A DNA stretch of 18,782 nucleotides, taken from the NCBI GenBank assembly GCA_022823105.1, contig JAJDXU010000378.1, forward strand, positions 1-18,782. Reading direction: 5' to 3'. The position numbers were made by a program, and so were the translations under genes. This document shows, in pieces, positions 1 through 7,876 of this stretch. The DNA comes from Dehalococcoidia bacterium. Its GTDB lineage: Bacteria > Chloroflexota > Dehalococcoidia > Lucifugimonadales > UBA3495. The notes under the pieces are model-generated. The model was given only the letters and a program-made list of their open reading frames with translations. It had not been told where the DNA came from and made no database searches. The first letter of the stretch is position 1. The number at the start of each line of letters is the position of its first letter.

Positions 1-529
1 TGAGGAGACGGGGGCGCATGACCATCGCCATGGCGAGCATCACGCGCTGGCATTGGCCGCCGCTGAGGGTGAAGGGGTAGGCGGACATAATGCGGCGGGG
101 ATCGGGAACGCCCAACTCGCGCAGCATCTCCTGGCAGACACGGCCGGCGGCGCGGCGGTTGAGCTGAGAGTGGGTGATGATCACCTCGGTGAGCTGGGCG
201 CCGATGGTCTGTACCGGGTTGAGCGCGGATTGGGCGTCCTGGAACACCATGGACATGGCCTTGCCGCGCAGTTCACGCAGATAGTCCTCGGTGCACGAGG
301 CGAGATCGATGCCGTCGAACATGATCTTGCCGCCCTTGATGGCGGCGTTGTCGGGCAGAAGACCCATGAGCGTGAGGGCGAGGGCGCTCTTGCCGGCGCC
401 GCTTTCGCCGACGATGCAGAGGATTTCCTCCTCCTCCTGGGAAAAGGAGACGCCATTGACCGCGTGCACCGAGCCATTGGGCACGCGGAACTCGACGTGA
501 AGGTCCTGGACTTCCAGTAGTGGGGCCAT
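1..529 (-). CDS. Oligopeptide/dipeptide-type ABC transporter ATP-binding protein (partial, C-terminus cut by window edge)
   Basis: ATP-hydrolysing subunit of an ABC importer, closest in pattern to the OppD/DppD family. Translating the minus strand from the ATG at 529 gives about 176 residues. Walker A is GESGAGKSA at residues 41-49. The Q-loop (MVFQDAQSALNPVQTIG) lies near residues 75-91 and matches the OppD-style FQDP..SLNP pattern with Ala in place of Pro. The signature LSGGQCQRV starts at residue 155. The frame is then cut just before Walker B. The ATG follows the stop of the PHP gene after a single base, so the two genes are very probably co-transcribed and translationally coupled. Permease and binding-protein genes are not visible and may lie to the left. 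The ATPase call is firm; the peptide substrate class is inferred from sequence pattern alone. Confidence 0.9.
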   Translation of the reverse strand, partial: MAPLLEVQDLHVEFRVPNGSVHAVNGVSFSQEEEEILCIVGESGAGKSALALTLMGLLPDNAAIKGGKIMFDGIDLASCTEDYLRELRGKAMSMVFQDAQSALNPVQTIGAQLTEVIITHSQLNRRAAGRVCQEMLRELGVPDPRRIMSAYPFTLSGGQCQRVMLAMAMVMRPRLL

Positions 530-530
530 T

Positions 531-1202
531 TCACGCAGTGGAGGCGGGCAGCTCCGTGGCAGCGCCGGACAGGCTGACGGGCTCGGTTCGGCCGGCGCGG
601 ATCTCGACGATCAGGTCTTCGAGGGACGTGATGCGTCGCTGGAACCGGGTAGCGGCGGCGCCGACCTGGTGGACCCGGTGGGCGTCGCTGCCGGCCACGC
701 CGGGCAGTGCGAGAATTTGGTTCAGGTCGCGGGCGAACAGGTTCTCGTTCTCCGACCCACGGCCGTTGAACGATTCCACCGCGTCGAACATGCCGAACTG
801 CGGGTCGTTGACGGCGCGATGCAGCATTTCGGCCCTGACGGCAGGATCGCTGGCGGGGTCCTCGAGGTAGCGGCGACGGTAGGGGTGGGCGGCGATGAGG
901 ACAGCGCGCAGGCTGTCGGCTTCGGCGCGGAGGAAAGCCGGTTTGTGCATCCCGAACCGATAGCGGTGGAGGCCGAAGACGAGGACGTGCCCGGCGTCGG
1001 TGTTGATCTCAGAGCCAGGCAGGACGAGGATGCCGTGGCGCCTGGTGAGTTGGGCGACGTCGTCCCACGTCCAGAAGTCGTCGTGCTCGGTGATGCAGAC
1101 CCCGTCAAGTCCCGCCAAACGGGCTGCGTCGACCAAATCGTCGGGTGACATGAAACTGTCGTCCGATTTCGGATAGGTGTGATTGTGCAGGTCGATCAGC
1201 AC
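531..1202 (-). CDS. PHP-domain metal-dependent phosphoesterase
   Basis: Predicted 223-residue PHP (polymerase and histidinol phosphatase) hydrolase. All expected metal-ligand clusters are visible: DLHNHT (H6, H8), ITEHDDF (E39, H40), PGSE (E65), AAHPYRR (H106), VESFNGR (E143) and GSDAH (D173, H175). This is the stand-alone type annotated as PHP domain protein or RNase/AMP phosphatase (YciV/TrpH-like); its true substrate cannot be read from sequence. The start chosen is GTG at 1202, giving MLIDLHNHT, because a GGAG Shine-Dalgarno lies 5 bases upstream and the frame further upstream runs into ftsK. It sits 70 bp after ftsK and one base before the ABC ATPase gene. A possible extended -10 element lies in the 70-bp gap. 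Confidence 0.88.
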   Translation of the reverse strand: MLIDLHNHTYPKSDDSFMSPDDLVDAARLAGLDGVCITEHDDFWTWDDVAQLTRRHGILVLPGSEINTDAGHVLVFGLHRYRFGMHKPAFLRAEADSLRAVLIAAHPYRRRYLEDPASDPAVRAEMLHRAVNDPQFGMFDAVESFNGRGSENENLFARDLNQILALPGVAGSDAHRVHQVGAAATRFQRRITSLEDLIVEIRAGRTEPVSLSGAATELPASTA

Positions 1203-1232
1203 CGGGACTCCAGGGGCGCAAGACGCCGTAGC

Positions 1233-1241
1233 ATCATACCA
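1233..1241 (-). promoter_or_regulatory. Possible extended -10 promoter for the PHP-ABC pair
   Basis: On the minus strand TGG-TATGAT matches an extended -10 (TGn-TATAAT with one change). The predicted start, about 7 bases downstream, would give a leader of about 24 bases to the GTG at 1202. No good -35 is seen at 17 bases, so this rests on the -10 alone. Confidence 0.3.
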
Positions 1242-1272
1242 TCCCTGGAGGTCAAGCGTCGGAGCGCCCAGG

Positions 1273-3396
1273 CTAACCGATGACGAGGCCTTCGGCGCGC
1301 AGGTCGTCCATGATTTCGTCGGCGACGGATTTACGAATCTTGAGCCTGCGTTCCAGCATGGCCGAGGTGACGCGGGGGTTGCGCAGGGCGATGTCCCGCG
1401 CCTGGTCGAGGTAGTTGCCGTCGAATGTTTTTTCGCCGGTTGAGCCGTCTCCGCCGGGGTCGTCGCCGTCGAGGTCCGGCTCTTCGGTGAGGTCGATGTG
1501 AGGCAACGGCGGACCCTTCTGGTCGCGCCAGAAGTCGACCAGGCGGTCCATCTCGTCGTCATACACCAGGGTGCCCTGTCCGCGACGGGCCTTGGGGAAA
1601 TCGTTGTTGAGGAGGAGCAGGTCGCCCTTGCCCATGAGGGCCTCTGCGCCGCCAGAGTCCAGGATGACGCGGGAGTCGACCTGGGAGGCGACGGCGAAGG
1701 CGACGCGGGCTGGCACGTTGGCCTTGAGCAGGCCGGTCACGACCTTTACGGAGGGGCGCTGGGTCGCCAGCACCATGTGGATGCCGGCGGCGCGGCCGAG
1801 CTGGGCCAGGCGGACCAACTGCTGCTCGACCTCGAGGCCGCCAGTCATCATGAGGTCGGCCAGTTCGTCAACGATCAGGACGAGGAATGACATGGGTTCC
1901 GGGGATTTGGAGTTATAGCCGGCGATGTTGCGGACGCCCAGATCTTCCATCATTTTGTAGCGGCGGGTCATCTCGTTGATGAGTCCGCGAAGGGCCGGCT
2001 GTACCTCGTCGGGCTCGACGATCACGGGCATGACGAGGTGGGGAATGCCGTTGAACGGGGTGAGTTCCACCCGCTTGGGGTCCACCATGATCATGCGGAG
2101 TTGGTCCGGAGGGCGGGTCATCAACAGCGACGCGACCAGTGAATTGATGCAGACACTCTTGCCGGACCCGGTGGCTCCGGCGATCAAAAGGTGGGGCATA
2201 GCGGCCAGGTCGAGGACGAGTGAGGCCCCTCCTGAGTCTTCGCCCAGGGCGAAGGCGAGGCCGTTTTTCGTTACGATTTTGCCGAAGTCCTCGCCCTCGA
2301 CAATCGACCGCATGAGCACCTTTCCCGGCGACGGGTTGGGAACCTCGAGGCCGACCAAGCCCTCGCCGGGCTCCGGGGTCTCGATGATGCGGATGTAGGG
2401 GCTCTTGAGGGCCAGCGCCAGGTCCTTCTGCTGCTTGGTGATGTCGCTGACGCGGACGCGGCTGGGGCGTGGCTTGGCCGCGCCTTCGCGACCGGGCTTT
2501 TGGGGCACGTAGCCGGGCACGAGACCGAAACGGATCACGCGAGGGCCGGCCTTGACGTCCTCGATATCGACGTAGACACCGTGCTCGGAAAGGGCCTCCC
2601 TGATATGGTCGGACATCCTGGCGATGGCGGACTGGTCGATCTGGTGAGCTTCGGCCGGGGCAAGGATGTCCAGGGGCGGAAGCTGCCAGCCGCTGCCGGA
2701 AGTGGAGGTGGGCAAGGCGGATGGGGTGACGTCCGGTTGTGTGGATTCAGGTTTGGGTTGCCGGGACTTCCTGGGGGCTTTTTGCTTCGGGGTCGAGTCG
2801 CTTTGCCGGCGCGCGTTGATCAGCGCGGTGGCACCTCGCGCGGCGGCGACCATGGCGGCGAAGACCACGCGTCCGGCGATAGCTGCTGCTCTGGCGACGG
2901 CGACCGTTGCAATCCACAGGCCGACTACGGCGTACCTGGCGGCCGCCCAGTACCAACGAACGGAGCTGGGTATCACCAGGAGGCCGATGAGGGCGGTTGC
3001 CACGGCAAACTGCAGGATGGCGACGCCGGGGCTGCTGCCGGTCAGAGCGTAGCCCCAGGGTCCCGACATACCGTAGGCGTACAAAGGGCCGCTTTCGCCG
3101 GGAATAAAGGCGGCGGCGCCAATCAATATCGCGACGAACAACGCGCCGGCCAGCCACCACCGCCATCCGGTGAACAGGTTGAGGGGGCGATGGAGCAAAA
3201 CCAACAGGGCGGCGGTGGCATACAGACCGGCGGGGGCCCAGCCGAACGCCAGTGTCTGCGTCAACCACGCCCTAACGGGCGGAACGAACCAGGCCAGCGC
3301 GGCCACGATGACGGCGGCCACTGAAAGGATAGTGAACTCTATCGCCAACCGGAACAGGTTGGGACCATGATCGCCGGTTACCGCAAAGGCAGACAT
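1273..3396 (-). CDS. ftsK: FtsK/SpoIIIE-family DNA translocase
   Basis: Membrane-anchored hexameric dsDNA motor that clears chromosomal DNA from the division septum. The 707-residue protein has about four or five hydrophobic segments in residues 16-172 (for example 16-38, 81-98 and 125-143), followed by a Ser/Pro/Lys-rich linker near 196-235. The FtsK alpha/beta motor comes next, with Walker A GATGSGKSV at 407-415, Walker B VLIVDELADLM near 506-516 and the family stretch HMVLATQRPSVKVVTG near 540-555. Residues about 677-707 keep the winged-helix gamma fold pattern (TSAMLERRLKIRKSVADEI), the domain that reads KOPS/SRS orienting sequences in relatives. The ATG at 3396 has a strong AGGAGG 7 bases upstream. 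The gene follows RNase J after 108 bp containing a hairpin. The fold is certain; FtsK, SpoIIIE and SftA roles cannot be separated by sequence. Confidence 0.95.
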   Translation of the reverse strand: MSAFAVTGDHGPNLFRLAIEFTILSVAAVIVAALAWFVPPVRAWLTQTLAFGWAPAGLYATAALLVLLHRPLNLFTGWRWWLAGALFVAILIGAAAFIPGESGPLYAYGMSGPWGYALTGSSPGVAILQFAVATALIGLLVIPSSVRWYWAAARYAVVGLWIATVAVARAAAIAGRVVFAAMVAAARGATALINARRQSDSTPKQKAPRKSRQPKPESTQPDVTPSALPTSTSGSGWQLPPLDILAPAEAHQIDQSAIARMSDHIREALSEHGVYVDIEDVKAGPRVIRFGLVPGYVPQKPGREGAAKPRPSRVRVSDITKQQKDLALALKSPYIRIIETPEPGEGLVGLEVPNPSPGKVLMRSIVEGEDFGKIVTKNGLAFALGEDSGGASLVLDLAAMPHLLIAGATGSGKSVCINSLVASLLMTRPPDQLRMIMVDPKRVELTPFNGIPHLVMPVIVEPDEVQPALRGLINEMTRRYKMMEDLGVRNIAGYNSKSPEPMSFLVLIVDELADLMMTGGLEVEQQLVRLAQLGRAAGIHMVLATQRPSVKVVTGLLKANVPARVAFAVASQVDSRVILDSGGAEALMGKGDLLLLNNDFPKARRGQGTLVYDDEMDRLVDFWRDQKGPPLPHIDLTEEPDLDGDDPGGDGSTGEKTFDGNYLDQARDIALRNPRVTSAMLERRLKIRKSVADEIMDDLRAEGLVIG

Positions 3397-3440
3397 AGTG
3401 ATCCTCCTGTTGGGAACACCTTTGATGGCTGTTAACCAAG

Positions 3441-3465
3441 AGCGCCGCTGTCCGGCAGCGGCGTT
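3441..3465 (-). terminator. GC-rich hairpin between RNase J gene and ftsK (terminator or processing element)
   Basis: Eight perfect Watson-Crick pairs (3443-3450 with 3456-3463) close a 5-base loop, extended by a G.U and an A-U pair. It lies 40 bases after the RNase J stop and about 45 bases before the ftsK start. No U-tract follows on the minus strand, so it is not a canonical intrinsic terminator; partial termination or mRNA processing is possible. Confidence 0.45.
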
Positions 3466-3504
3466 GGAAACAAGGGTCGCGTTGGTGCGGTGTTGAGGTT
3501 GCCG

Positions 3505-5187
3505 TCAGGTGTCCAGGATTACCGGGATTATCATAGGGCGTTTGTTGAGGTTGCTGCGGAGGAACTGGCGAGCGACTTTCCGGATTTTTGCCTGGGCCGA
3601 CTCCTGGTTATTGACGAAGGGGATGCCGGCGACCTCCATTTCGACCATCTCGGCCAACCCGCGGAAAGCGTCGGGCAGGTCGTGCTGCTCCATGAATCCG
3701 CTGGCGGCCACCTGCACGGGACCGACGATTTCACCCTCGGCATTCAGGCCGGCGCAGACCACCACCACGCCGTCGCGGGCCAGCGATCTGCGCTCGCGCA
3801 GGACGGCGGAATCGGTTTCCATCACGGTGGGGCCGTCGAGGTAGATGGGCCCGGCGGGTATCGAGTCGACGACGGCAGCGCCGAATTCGTCGATTTCCAG
3901 TATGTCTCCGTCTTCGAGGACGAAGATTCCGTCGGGGGCGACGTTCAACTCCCAGGCAAGCTGGGCGTGGGCGCGCAGGTGGCGGAACTCGCCGTGGACG
4001 GGGACGAAATACCGGGGCCGGGTCAGGTTGAGCATGAGTTTAAGCTCTTCCTGGCTGGCGTGGCCGTGGACGTGAACGGGAGCGATGCGGTCGTAGAGGA
4101 CGTGGGCACCCTGCCTGAGGAGGTTGTCGATGGTCTGGCTGACCGCGCGCTCGTTACCTGGGATGGGAGTGGCCGAGATGATGACGGTGTCGCCCTCCAT
4201 GAGATCGACGTCGCGATTCTCTCCGTTGGCGATTCGCACGAGGGCTGAGGTGGGCTCGCCCTGGCTGCCGGTGGTCATCAGGACGACGCGGTTGGGAGGC
4301 CAATTATCGGCCTCGCGCACGGGTATTATGGTGCCGGAGCGGGCGTCGAGATAGCCCATTTCGGTGGCCATCTGGACATTGGCCACCATGCTGCGGCCGA
4401 CGAAGGCGACCTTGCGGCCGTGTTTTTCCGCGGCGGTGATGACCTGCTGGATGCGGCTGATGAGGGAGGCGAAGGTGGCGATGATGACGCGGCCGGAGGC
4501 ATCTGCCATGGCGCGATCGAGGGCGGAGCCCATGACCTGCTCGGACGGAGTGTATCCGGGCAGTTCTGCGTAGGTGGAGTCTGAAAACAGGAGCAGGACT
4601 CCGTCGGTGCCGCGGGCGGCGAGGGCCGGCATATCGATGGTATGGCCATCAACGGGGGTGTGGTCGATCTTGAAATCGCCGGTGTGGATGATGGACCCGA
4701 GCGGGGTGTCGAGGCAGATGCCCATTGCGTCGGGGATGGAGTGGCACACGCGGAACCAGGTGGCGCGGAAGTTGTCGCCGAACTGTATGGGTTCTTCGGG
4801 TTCGATGGCGTGGACGGTCATGTCGCGGGTGCGGCGGCGCTCGCGCAGCTTGACCTGGATCAGCCCATGGGCGAGCCGAGGCGCGTACACGGGCACTTCC
4901 AGGTCGGGCAGGACGTAGGGCAGCGCGCCGATATGGTCCTCGTGGCCGTGGGTGATCAGGATTCCGCGCACACGATGGGCGCGTGCCGCCAGATAGGAGA
5001 CGTCGGGGATGATGAGGTCAACGCCGGGCATATCCTCGGAGGGGAACTGGACGCCGCAGTCGATGACGATGATGTCCTCGCCGCACTCGAGGGCCATCAT
5101 GTTCTTGCCGATCTCGCCCAAACCGCCCAGCGGCACCACGCGAATGGTGGAACCGACCGGAGGGTTAGGCAATGTGTTACCGACCAA
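3505..5187 (-). CDS. rnj: Ribonuclease J
   Basis: Endo/5'-exoribonuclease of the metallo-beta-lactamase/beta-CASP superfamily that matures rRNA and degrades mRNA in the cytoplasm. About 560 residues, the normal length. Metal-binding motif THGHEDHIG spans residues 79-87, with further ligands H149 (VCHSIPDA), D171 (HTGDFKID) and H398 (VPVHGE). Beta-CASP motifs are GSQGEP (307-312) and HVHGHASQEE (372-381). The usually conserved DSTNAE motif reads DSTYAE here (203-208), a mild deviation. The C-terminal domain ends NLNKRPMIIPVIL, typical of the family. No ATG is available near the conserved start; the TTG at 5187 is the best choice but has no clear Shine-Dalgarno. It begins 11 bases after the UDG stop, so translation may depend on coupling. 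CTG 5202 and TTG 5175 are alternatives. Confidence 0.95.
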   Translation of the reverse strand: MVGNTLPNPPVGSTIRVVPLGGLGEIGKNMMALECGEDIIVIDCGVQFPSEDMPGVDLIIPDVSYLAARAHRVRGILITHGHEDHIGALPYVLPDLEVPVYAPRLAHGLIQVKLRERRRTRDMTVHAIEPEEPIQFGDNFRATWFRVCHSIPDAMGICLDTPLGSIIHTGDFKIDHTPVDGHTIDMPALAARGTDGVLLLFSDSTYAELPGYTPSEQVMGSALDRAMADASGRVIIATFASLISRIQQVITAAEKHGRKVAFVGRSMVANVQMATEMGYLDARSGTIIPVREADNWPPNRVVLMTTGSQGEPTSALVRIANGENRDVDLMEGDTVIISATPIPGNERAVSQTIDNLLRQGAHVLYDRIAPVHVHGHASQEELKLMLNLTRPRYFVPVHGEFRHLRAHAQLAWELNVAPDGIFVLEDGDILEIDEFGAAVVDSIPAGPIYLDGPTVMETDSAVLRERRSLARDGVVVVCAGLNAEGEIVGPVQVAASGFMEQHDLPDAFRGLAEMVEMEVAGIPFVNNQESAQAKIRKVARQFLRSNLNKRPMIIPVILDT

Positions 5188-5198
5188 GTTGGGGTCCG

Positions 5199-5996
5199 TC
5201 AGAAAAGGCGCTGCTGGCCAGCGGGAGGTTCATCGGAGGATGGCTCATCGGAGGATGGTTCATCGGAGGACGGCTCATCGGGCGTCGGATGCTGAGGTTC
5301 GACGGGATGTTCCACGGGTGGCGTGTTGGCGCCGGCGGCGTCCGGAGCGGTTGGCAGCATGTCCCACAATGATGGCGGGGGAGTTTCGGTCGCGTAGTGG
5401 GCGGGTTCCTCGCGAATGCTGCCGGGTGTCGCCGGTTCCGCCTGCATGCGGAGGACGTCGAGCAGGCCGGGCACCTTGGCAAAATCCTCTTCAATGGACG
5501 CGCGCATTTCCTGACGACGGAGGCCGGCGGCGGGGTGCATGATTGGAAACACCTGGCGTCCACCGACGGATCGCAACCGGCCGCGAGCGCGGCTGATGCT
5601 CTGTCCCGGGAGGAAGCGTGACATGGAGAACCGGCCCAGGGTGATGATCAACAGTGGGTCGATGAGCTCGATCTGCCGGTCGAGGAACTTGCCGCAGGCG
5701 GCTATCTCGTTGGGGGCGGGATCCCGGTTGTCGGGAGGCCGGCACTTGACCATATTTGCGATGTACACCTGATCCCGGGTCATACCGATGGACTGGAGCA
5801 GTTCTTCCAGGAAATTTCCTGCGGGTCCGACGAAGGGGCGGCCCTGGCGGTCTTCGTGGAAGCCGGGTCCTTCGCCGATGAAAAGGATCTCGGCATCGGC
5901 CGGACCTTCACCGGGCACCGCGTTGGTGCGCGAAGTGTGGAGAGGGCAATCGGTGCATCCTCTGACGCGTTGAGCCAAGTCTTCCAGCGTATCCAT
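5199..5996 (-). CDS. udg: Family 4 (Fe-S) uracil-DNA glycosylase with repetitive acidic C-terminal tail
   Basis: Removes uracil from DNA to start base-excision repair. The catalytic domain fills residues 1 to about 182. Four cysteines fit the [4Fe-4S] pattern (C14, C17, C85, C101). The uracil-pocket motif GEGPGFHEDRQGRPFVG starts at residue 41, and the HPAA active-site motif is at 154-157. After this comes an atypical Pro/Glu/Ser-rich tail of about 80 residues, containing DEPSS units encoded by a 15-bp tandem repeat and ending GQQRLF, similar to the QLxLF-type peptide that binds the DNA sliding clamp. The start is ATG 5996; an upstream in-frame TTG at 6002 is less likely because AGGA lies about 6 bases from the ATG. 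It follows acpP by 67 bp with an AT-rich TAAAAT that could be a weak internal -10. The enzyme call is firm; the clamp role is inferred. Confidence 0.93.
   Translation of the reverse strand: MDTLEDLAQRVRGCTDCPLHTSRTNAVPGEGPADAEILFIGEGPGFHEDRQGRPFVGPAGNFLEELLQSIGMTRDQVYIANMVKCRPPDNRDPAPNEIAACGKFLDRQIELIDPLLIITLGRFSMSRFLPGQSISRARGRLRSVGGRQVFPIMHPAAGLRRQEMRASIEEDFAKVPGLLDVLRMQAEPATPGSIREEPAHYATETPPPSLWDMLPTAPDAAGANTPPVEHPVEPQHPTPDEPSSDEPSSDEPSSDEPPAGQQRLF
5227..5286 (-). repeat. 15-bp in-frame tandem repeat, four units, in the UDG tail
   Basis: Four consecutive 15-base units begin at 5227, 5242, 5257 and 5272. The first three differ only at one or two positions; the fourth diverges at its end. 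Each encodes the pentapeptide DEPSS on the minus strand. Because the unit is a multiple of three, copy-number change would lengthen or shorten the tail without a frameshift. Confidence 0.95.
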
Positions 5997-6063
5997 GACC
6001 AATCCTGTCCTCGGCCGGCGCTATTTTATGCTCGGACGGGGCAGGACGGGACTGGGATGACCG

Positions 6064-6324
6064 CTATGTGTCCTGAACGCCCTTGTCTTTGAGGTACTCG
6101 ACAGCGTCGGCGACCGTGTGAATTTCTCCGGCGTCCTCGTCGGGGATCTCGATGGTGTTGCCATCGGAACTGAATTCCTCTTCGAAAGCCATGATCAGTT
6201 CGACCAGGTCGAGGGAATCGGCTCCCAAGTCGTCCTGGAAGGATGATTCTTCGGTCACATCAGCGGCATCGACGCCCAGTTTGTCGACGACGATGTCGGT
6301 GATGCGCTCAAGCACGGTACTCAA
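6064..6324 (-). CDS. acpP: Acyl carrier protein
   Basis: Small acidic carrier that holds growing acyl chains on a 4'-phosphopantetheine arm. The 86-residue protein has the motif DLGADSLDLVEL with attachment serine S37, and the typical helix-III region IEIPDEDAGEIHTVADAVEYL. Five extra residues (SSDGN, 52-56) lie between EEEF and IEIPDEDA compared with the common form. The start is TTG at 6324: it gives MSTVLERI, matching the family N-terminus, and GGAG lies 8 bases upstream. It is preceded by nusB (65 bp, with a 7-bp hairpin) and followed by the UDG gene instead of the usual fabF. It is probably part of the yceD-rpmF-fabD-nusB transcript. Confidence 0.96.
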   Translation of the reverse strand: MSTVLERITDIVVDKLGVDAADVTEESSFQDDLGADSLDLVELIMAFEEEFSSDGNTIEIPDEDAGEIHTVADAVEYLKDKGVQDT

Positions 6325-6344
6325 AGGTTCATCTCCACGAGAGA

Positions 6345-6362
6345 GCGGCGTTCGGACGCCGC
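6345..6362 (-). promoter_or_regulatory. Stable hairpin in the leader just upstream of acpP
   Basis: GCGGCGT and ACGCCGC pair perfectly over 7 bp around a 4-base loop, between nusB and acpP. Its 3' base on the minus strand is about 20 bases from the acpP start codon. No U-tract follows. Candidate roles are mRNA 5'-end stabilisation, an RNase processing site, or attenuation. Confidence 0.5.
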
Positions 6363-6389
6363 AGAAATTGCGTTAGTAGTTGTTGATGG

Positions 6390-6860
6390 TCATGCACCGG
6401 ATGGGTCGGTTTGACGAATTGCGATCGAGTCGCCAAGGACAGAGCCGAGGACGCCGTTTACGAATCGCGCGCTGCTTTCACTCCCAAACTCCGACGCCAA
6501 TTCGGTGGCTTCGTTGATGACCACACGGCTGGGAACCTGCGTCCGATACAGCATCTCATAGATTGCCACACGCAATACGCTGCGGTCAACGATGGCCAGC
6601 AGGTTAACAGGGAGGGCTGGGGCATAACGCTGGATGAGAGCATCCAGACTGTCAACGTCATCGAGGATGGCTGCAATCATGAGTTCAGCGTTACGGCGGA
6701 CGGCGCCCGCGACGGGGGTTTCAGAGCACAGCCAGTCGATGGTTTGGGGTTCGAAATGGCCACGCAGGTCGTGCATGTAGAGGCATTGCAGGGTGAGGGT
6801 GCGGGCCTGGCGGCCCACCGGGGCGTTGCGATTAACACGCGAACTCTGCCGGGTGGCCAT
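6390..6860 (-). CDS. nusB: Transcription antitermination factor NusB
   Basis: Component of the Nus antitermination complex that binds boxA RNA with NusE/S10 and supports rRNA transcription. The 156-residue all-helical protein shows the family's N-terminal GRQARTLTLQCLYMHDL (about 16-32) and the strongly conserved C-terminal half: LLAIVDRSVLRVAIYEML (about 87-104), then VVINEATELASEFGSE and SARFVNGVLGSVL. The ATG at 6860 is the only sensible start; its ribosome-binding site is weak (GGGGGT about 10 bases upstream). It lies 45 bp after fabD and 65 bp before acpP, an unusual place for nusB, which more often neighbours ribH, accB/efp or plsX-type genes. Confidence 0.95.
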   Translation of the reverse strand: MATRQSSRVNRNAPVGRQARTLTLQCLYMHDLRGHFEPQTIDWLCSETPVAGAVRRNAELMIAAILDDVDSLDALIQRYAPALPVNLLAIVDRSVLRVAIYEMLYRTQVPSRVVINEATELASEFGSESSARFVNGVLGSVLGDSIAIRQTDPSGA

Positions 6861-6905
6861 GATGATGGACCCCCGCCTACGTCGACTGAGGTGGCAGCGT
6901 CGGCC

Positions 6906-7856
6906 CTATTGCTGATCGCTGACGACTTTGCGTATTGAGTCGGGATCCGACAGCGTCATGGCCTCGACGCCGGGGTCAATGCGGCGGACCAGGCTGGACA
7001 GGACGCGGGCCGGGCCGAACTCCACGAAACGGTTCACTCCGGAATCGAGCATGTACTGCACCGAATGCTTCCAAAGTACGCAGTTGCACAAGCCGGTGAG
7101 CAGTTCCTGACGCGCCTGTTCCGCGTTGGTGATGGCGATGCCGGTGGAGTTGGCCACGACCGGGCACTGGGGGTCCTGGAGGGTTATGTTGTCAACGGCG
7201 TCGGTGAGGCCCTGCTGCGCCAGTTCCATGAGGCGGGAATGGAAAGCTCCGCTGACCGCCAGGGGCACGACTTTCTTGGCGCCGCGGGCGGAGGCAAGAT
7301 CCATTGCCCGGGCGAGAGCCATTTTGTCGCCGCTGATGACGATCTGGTCGTCGGAGTTGATATTGGCCATCTCAACGCCGGAGTCCTGGGCGACCTGAGC
7401 GACGACCATTTCATCGAGACCAATGATGGCCGCCATGGATCCGGGCCGGGCCTCGGACGCTTTGTGCATCAAGCGGCCGCGTTCGCGGACGAGGCGGACG
7501 CCATCGCTGAAATCCATGACGCCGCCGACGACCATGGAAGTGTATTCGCCGAGGCTGTGTCCGGCGACCGCGGCCGGCCGCGGGGCAGACGCGCCGAGGA
7601 ATTCCTGCCAGGCCCGCCAGATGGCGATGCTGACGGTCATGATGGCGGGCTGGGCGAAAGCGGTGTCCTGGAGGGTCTCGGAGGGGCCCTCGAACATCAC
7701 CTGAGTGAGGTTCACGCCCAGGCTGTCGTCCGCTTCCTCGAACACGGAGCGGGCTGCGGGGGATGTTTCGAAGAGAGATTTTCCCATGCCAACTTTCTGG
7801 GCGCCCTGCCCGGGGAAGATGAACGAATACATGTGAGCTCGTTCGATATCAGTCAT
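6906..7856 (-). CDS. fabD: Malonyl-CoA:ACP transacylase FabD
   Basis: Transfers malonyl from CoA to ACP, supplying the extender unit for fatty-acid synthesis. The 316-residue protein begins with FIFPGQGAQKVGMG (13-26). It carries the nucleophile motif GHSLGEY with S101, and the catalytic histidine H206 in VSGAFHS, followed by VVANSTG and a C-terminal FVEFGPARVL. The start is ATG 7856, supported by GGAGG about 8 bases upstream; many homologues begin at the equivalent of the internal ATG 7832 (MYSFIFPG), which has only a weak site here. It follows rpmF by 20 bp, so plsX and fabH, which often stand between them, are absent. Its product acts on the ACP encoded two genes downstream. Confidence 0.96.
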   Translation of the reverse strand: MTDIERAHMYSFIFPGQGAQKVGMGKSLFETSPAARSVFEEADDSLGVNLTQVMFEGPSETLQDTAFAQPAIMTVSIAIWRAWQEFLGASAPRPAAVAGHSLGEYTSMVVGGVMDFSDGVRLVRERGRLMHKASEARPGSMAAIIGLDEMVVAQVAQDSGVEMANINSDDQIVISGDKMALARAMDLASARGAKKVVPLAVSGAFHSRLMELAQQGLTDAVDNITLQDPQCPVVANSTGIAITNAEQARQELLTGLCNCVLWKHSVQYMLDSGVNRFVEFGPARVLSSLVRRIDPGVEAMTLSDPDSIRKVVSDQQ

Positions 7857-7876
7857 TCGGCCGCCCTCCAGTCACT

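Noticed and set aside
4642..5295. 217-codon plus-strand frame opposite RNase J and the UDG tail
   Set aside because: Antisense to strongly conserved RNase J motifs; Gly/Asp/Val-rich composition and a repeat tail derived from the opposite strand's 15-bp repeat.
6321..6332. Mini-ORF ATG-AAC-CTT-TGA whose stop overlaps the acpP TTG start
   Set aside because: The only GGAG touches this ATG directly and is better placed for the TTG; three codons this short are easily chance.
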